This document shows positions 62,372-64,000 of a stretch of DNA of 64,000 nucleotides, piece after piece; the stretch's first letter is position 1, and each line of letters begins with the position of its first letter. Position numbers and translations under genes: made by a program. Below the pieces are notes generated by a model that was given only the letters and a program-made list of their open reading frames with translations, was not told the DNA's origin and searched no databases. The DNA comes from Glandiceps talaboti (lineage: Eukaryota > Hemichordata > Enteropneusta > Spengelidae): positions 9,595,842-9,659,841 of the forward strand of contig NC_135549.1 in assembly GCF_964340395.1 (NCBI RefSeq), in the 5' to 3' direction.

Positions 62372-64000
62372 ATCAATCACTTACCTGAAAGTTACATGGG
62401 TGACCGGGTCGGACGTTAAGGGCGACGAATCTTCCACAGTAGCATTCCACAGGTGTGCTATTCCCCTCTCTGTAAGCACACACACGAACGGTCCTTGCCA
62501 GCTCGATACGAAATCTTTCACTGTGTCTCCAGAAGGAATGGAAGTACTCGCCAACAACTCCAGGCTATTCACATTCCACATCTTAACCACGCCTTTCTCA
62601 CAACAGGAGAAGAGAATGTTGTCAAGTTTATGATGATAGTGTGCCCTCGAAAGGCGAAATTGAGAACTATGGTGTAGCGTTCCTACAAGATGTCCAGTTT
62701 GTGTACGAGTTGTTTCGAAAATACGCACGATTCCTCTGCTGCAAGTAACAGCCAAGCGATCTGAGCTATTATTGAAGGACAGCGTATTTAGACATCTTTG
62801 GGATTTATCGGCATTGGTTGAGTTATCCTGTACAGCGCCCTCACAGTTCACTCCACACAGACATTGCTGAGTTGTCAAGTCCCAAATTCGTAGGATATTT
62901 TGGTCGCACACTGATGCAAGAAGTTCTGAATCGGGCGATGTTGACAAGGATGTGATATTACCATAGTGTGGATAACAACCTTCCTCAGCCTCGCTGCTAT
63001 ACAGGTGCTCACTCCTAGAAAATAAAATAAAATAAAACGATAGAAACAAGATAACCCAATGTAAAAGTATTGGCACAAATTTGTGGACGAAGACAGATAG
63101 ACAATCAAAAGATTTTTGCGAGCATTGAAATTTATGACACAAAGCTTACTACAACTCAATTAAGTGTTATTAGACGTGTGTACTAATACCGTTTTATAGT
63201 CAAGTTTTTTTTTGTGTTTTATAATAAACAAACTATGCATATTTTGGTAATGCCCAATCTTAAATTTATTTATGTTTAGCCAAAGACAAAGCAAGCAATA
63301 GTTACTGATTATTGCATAATAGAAAAAATTACAAATTTTACACTTTCGGAATTGTAATGAGATTGCATGCATGATTTGTAACATTTCATTGAAAAGATCC
63401 CCTATTTTAAGTAGCACGGCAAGGTTGCTATGATCAGTAAAAACAAAGGGAAAATTCGACTGGTGTTCTTCGGTTTTTAATGAGTATCATAAAACTTACG
63501 ATTTTGTTGCAACTTTACCATACGAAATGTCCCGCAGAGTCCTTGGTAAACATCAAAAGAAAAGAGATGATCGACAAACTTTATTCTTATTCTTAAATCG
63601 CAGTTGATGCGTATAGTATAACTTCGTTTGGCTATCATTTTCATGCGGGTGATTGCTTAGGACTAAACTCAGAAATACGCTCATTTTTGTATTTTACCCA
63701 AGCGAATTATCGCTGTTTTTCATTCGAGAGATCGAAAGATCGACATCAAATATACCTCTTTTTTGTGTGTGAAAAATTACAATTTATCACTTTTGGAAAC
63801 GTCAAATTATTTAAATTATGGAGGATAATTATGTACCTTTCAGAATTCACATTCCAGACAGTTAGTGCCCTGCAACCTGTACGTTTAGTACTATTATACG
63901 CAGCTATGACTGATTGGTCGTCACCGCTAAATACCACGTGATCAATACAGGAGCCTTGGATTAGTGGCGTGTCATCTTTCAGCTCTTTCAGCACCCTCCC
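58123..64000 (-). CDS. WD40-repeat protein, C-terminal 614 codons in six exons; NACHT-WD (NWD1/NWD2)-like
   Basis: Seen: exons at 64000-63837 (open at the window edge), 63014-62385, 61920-61746, 61373-60942, 60451-60181 and 58295-58123 join in frame through GT-AG introns and end at a TAG. The product is a series of WD40 blades, with motifs such as ALTVWNVNSE, LASVCDQNILRIWDL, GVVKMWNVNS, VTHVTFSPNGRLIAV and, across one splice junction, VVQLWDVVQQ. Known: such propellers are protein-interaction platforms; long divergent arrays of this kind form the C-terminal half of STAND NTPases such as NWD1, NWD2 and TEP1. The assignment to NACHT-WD is inferred from resemblance of the blades; no NACHT domain is in the window, so another large WD40 protein is possible. 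After the last blade (ITTIAMTTDA, then HVCEIFLDDD) follow a lysine-rich segment and a tail of about 56 residues with no recognised domain. The product is probably cytosolic: no signal peptide or membrane segment is seen in this part. Confidence 0.88.
58296..60180 (-). other. WD40 gene intron before the last exon
   Basis: This 1,885-bp phase-1 intron contains the MITE at 59512-60015. The remainder (58.3-59.5 kb) shows only short, unrecognised open frames on both strands. Confidence 0.75.
59512..60015. mobile_element. MITE-like element with terminal inverted repeats (about 504 bp)
   Basis: The left end agggagccttcagtaattac (59512-59531) is the inverted complement, with two mismatches, of the right end gcaattactgaaggttccct (59996-60015). 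Similarity extends inward weakly: gaccctcccccgattcc on the left against ggccctcccccgagaacc on the right. No coding frame is present. A related fragment lies at 54171-54410. Target-site duplication is not clear. Confidence 0.75.
60181..60451 (-). CDS. WD40 gene exon E
   Basis: This 271-nt exon (acceptor ttgttttcag, donor TTCAG|GTGAGT) begins LWDVVQQ, completing a blade started in exon D. It ends with ITTIAMTTDARYMLCAAKDA, HVCEIFLDDD and a basic stretch GRKQKLKKLAIRR. Confidence 0.88.
60826..60934. mobile_element. Small palindromic (foldback) element, 109 bp, beside a splice donor
   Basis: The left end gtctcggttacccag (60826-60840) is the exact inverted complement of the right end ctgggtaaccgagac (60920-60934), and pairing continues inward (cactggggg against cccccagcg, cacgagac against gtctcgta) to a centre at about cagacgtctg. 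A further small inverted repeat, accacaaat/atttgtggt, lies at 60803-60820. It sits in the intron eight bases beyond exon D of the WD40 gene, and the exon D reading frame happens to run through it. Confidence 0.85.
60942..61373 (-). CDS. WD40 gene exon D
   Basis: This 432-nt exon (144 codons, phase 0 at both ends) starts ICDVSSGKLN and carries NGFVRIFQLETKKL and ETRLLFLDADEGEFIHEL. The acceptor is ccttcttag and the donor TACAG|GTACAT. The usual internal ATG is not a start. A hairpin element begins eight bases beyond the exon end. Confidence 0.88.
61746..61920 (-). CDS. WD40 gene exon C
   Basis: This 175-nt exon begins by completing a serine codon, so that the join reads VTHVTFSPNGRLIAV, a classical WD40 strand. 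It ends GGSGAQ|GTGAGC in phase 0. The acceptor is ttccttcctcag. Confidence 0.9.
62227..62370. repeat. Trinucleotide microsatellite (ACC)n(ATC)n in a WD40 intron
   Basis: About 29 ACC units are followed by about 19 ATC units on the plus strand; on the gene strand this is (GAT)n then (GGT)n, starting 14 bp after the GT of the exon B donor. The poly-Asp/Gly and poly-Met/Val open frames here are artefacts. Confidence 0.97.
62385..63014 (-). CDS. WD40 gene exon B
   Basis: This 630-nt exon has acceptor ttttctag and donor TTTCAG|GTAAGT. It encodes roughly four blades, including ITSLSTSPDSELLASVCDQN followed by ILRIWDL, LNTLSFNNSSDRLAV with GIVRIFETT, and GVVKMWNVNS. Open frames that run upstream of 63014 read into the intron and are not part of the exon. 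Confidence 0.9.
63837..64000 (-). CDS. WD40 gene exon A (partial at window edge)
   Basis: It contains 54 codons plus two bases, with donor GAAAG|GTACAT. It encodes GRVLKELKDDTPL, then a strand with DHVVFSGDDQSVIAAY and ALTVWNVNSE, a complete WD40-type repeat. The frame is open to the edge, so the gene continues to the right. Confidence 0.85.

Noticed and set aside
62173-62376. Poly-Asp/poly-Gly and poly-Met/poly-Val open frames
   Set aside because: They are translations of the intronic GAT/GGT repeat, outside the spliced coding sequence.
1-64000. CRISPR arrays, bacterial operons or prokaryotic defence systems
   Set aside because: The sequence is clearly eukaryotic; tandem arrays lack regular short repeats with unique spacers.

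Overview
The window is eukaryotic genomic DNA: protein fragments are joined by GT-AG introns, there is no prokaryotic gene packing, and the sequence is AT-rich with many simple repeats, short tandem arrays and MITE-like inverted-repeat elements. The two recognisable genes (an ADAMTS metalloprotease and a WD40-propeller protein of the NACHT-WD type) and the small introns of the second suggest a marine invertebrate such as a hemichordate, cephalochordate, mollusc or brachiopod. The sequence alone does not settle the phylum.

Layout. From about 1 to 45.9 kb I find no convincing protein-coding exon. This part is CpG-poor and holds short tandem arrays, homopolymer C tracts and at least one palindromic MITE-like element. 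From 45,888 to 48,451, on the minus strand, lie the first three coding exons of an ADAMTS gene (signal peptide plus most of the prodomain). A GC box and two CCAAT boxes lie just upstream (48.63-48.66 kb). No catalytic-domain exon could be found to the left, so the first 45.9 kb is most simply a very long ADAMTS intron. From 48.7 to 57.8 kb is CpG-richer intergenic DNA with a compound microsatellite at 53 kb and transposon relics. From 58,123 to the right edge, on the minus strand, are the last six exons (614 codons) of a WD40-repeat protein whose N-terminal part lies beyond the window.

Both genes read leftwards. The ADAMTS product would be secreted and the WD40 protein is probably cytosolic; nothing here ties them functionally. 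The most unusual large-scale signals are the sharp rise in CpG density near 47.0 kb, just inside the ADAMTS 5' end, and the excess of C tracts on the plus strand (G tracts in an ADAMTS transcript). I did not find a clearly new biological system. The best leads are the CpG boundary, the inverted-repeat elements, the GGT/GAT repeat beside a splice donor, and possible plus-strand spliced exons inside the putative ADAMTS intron.
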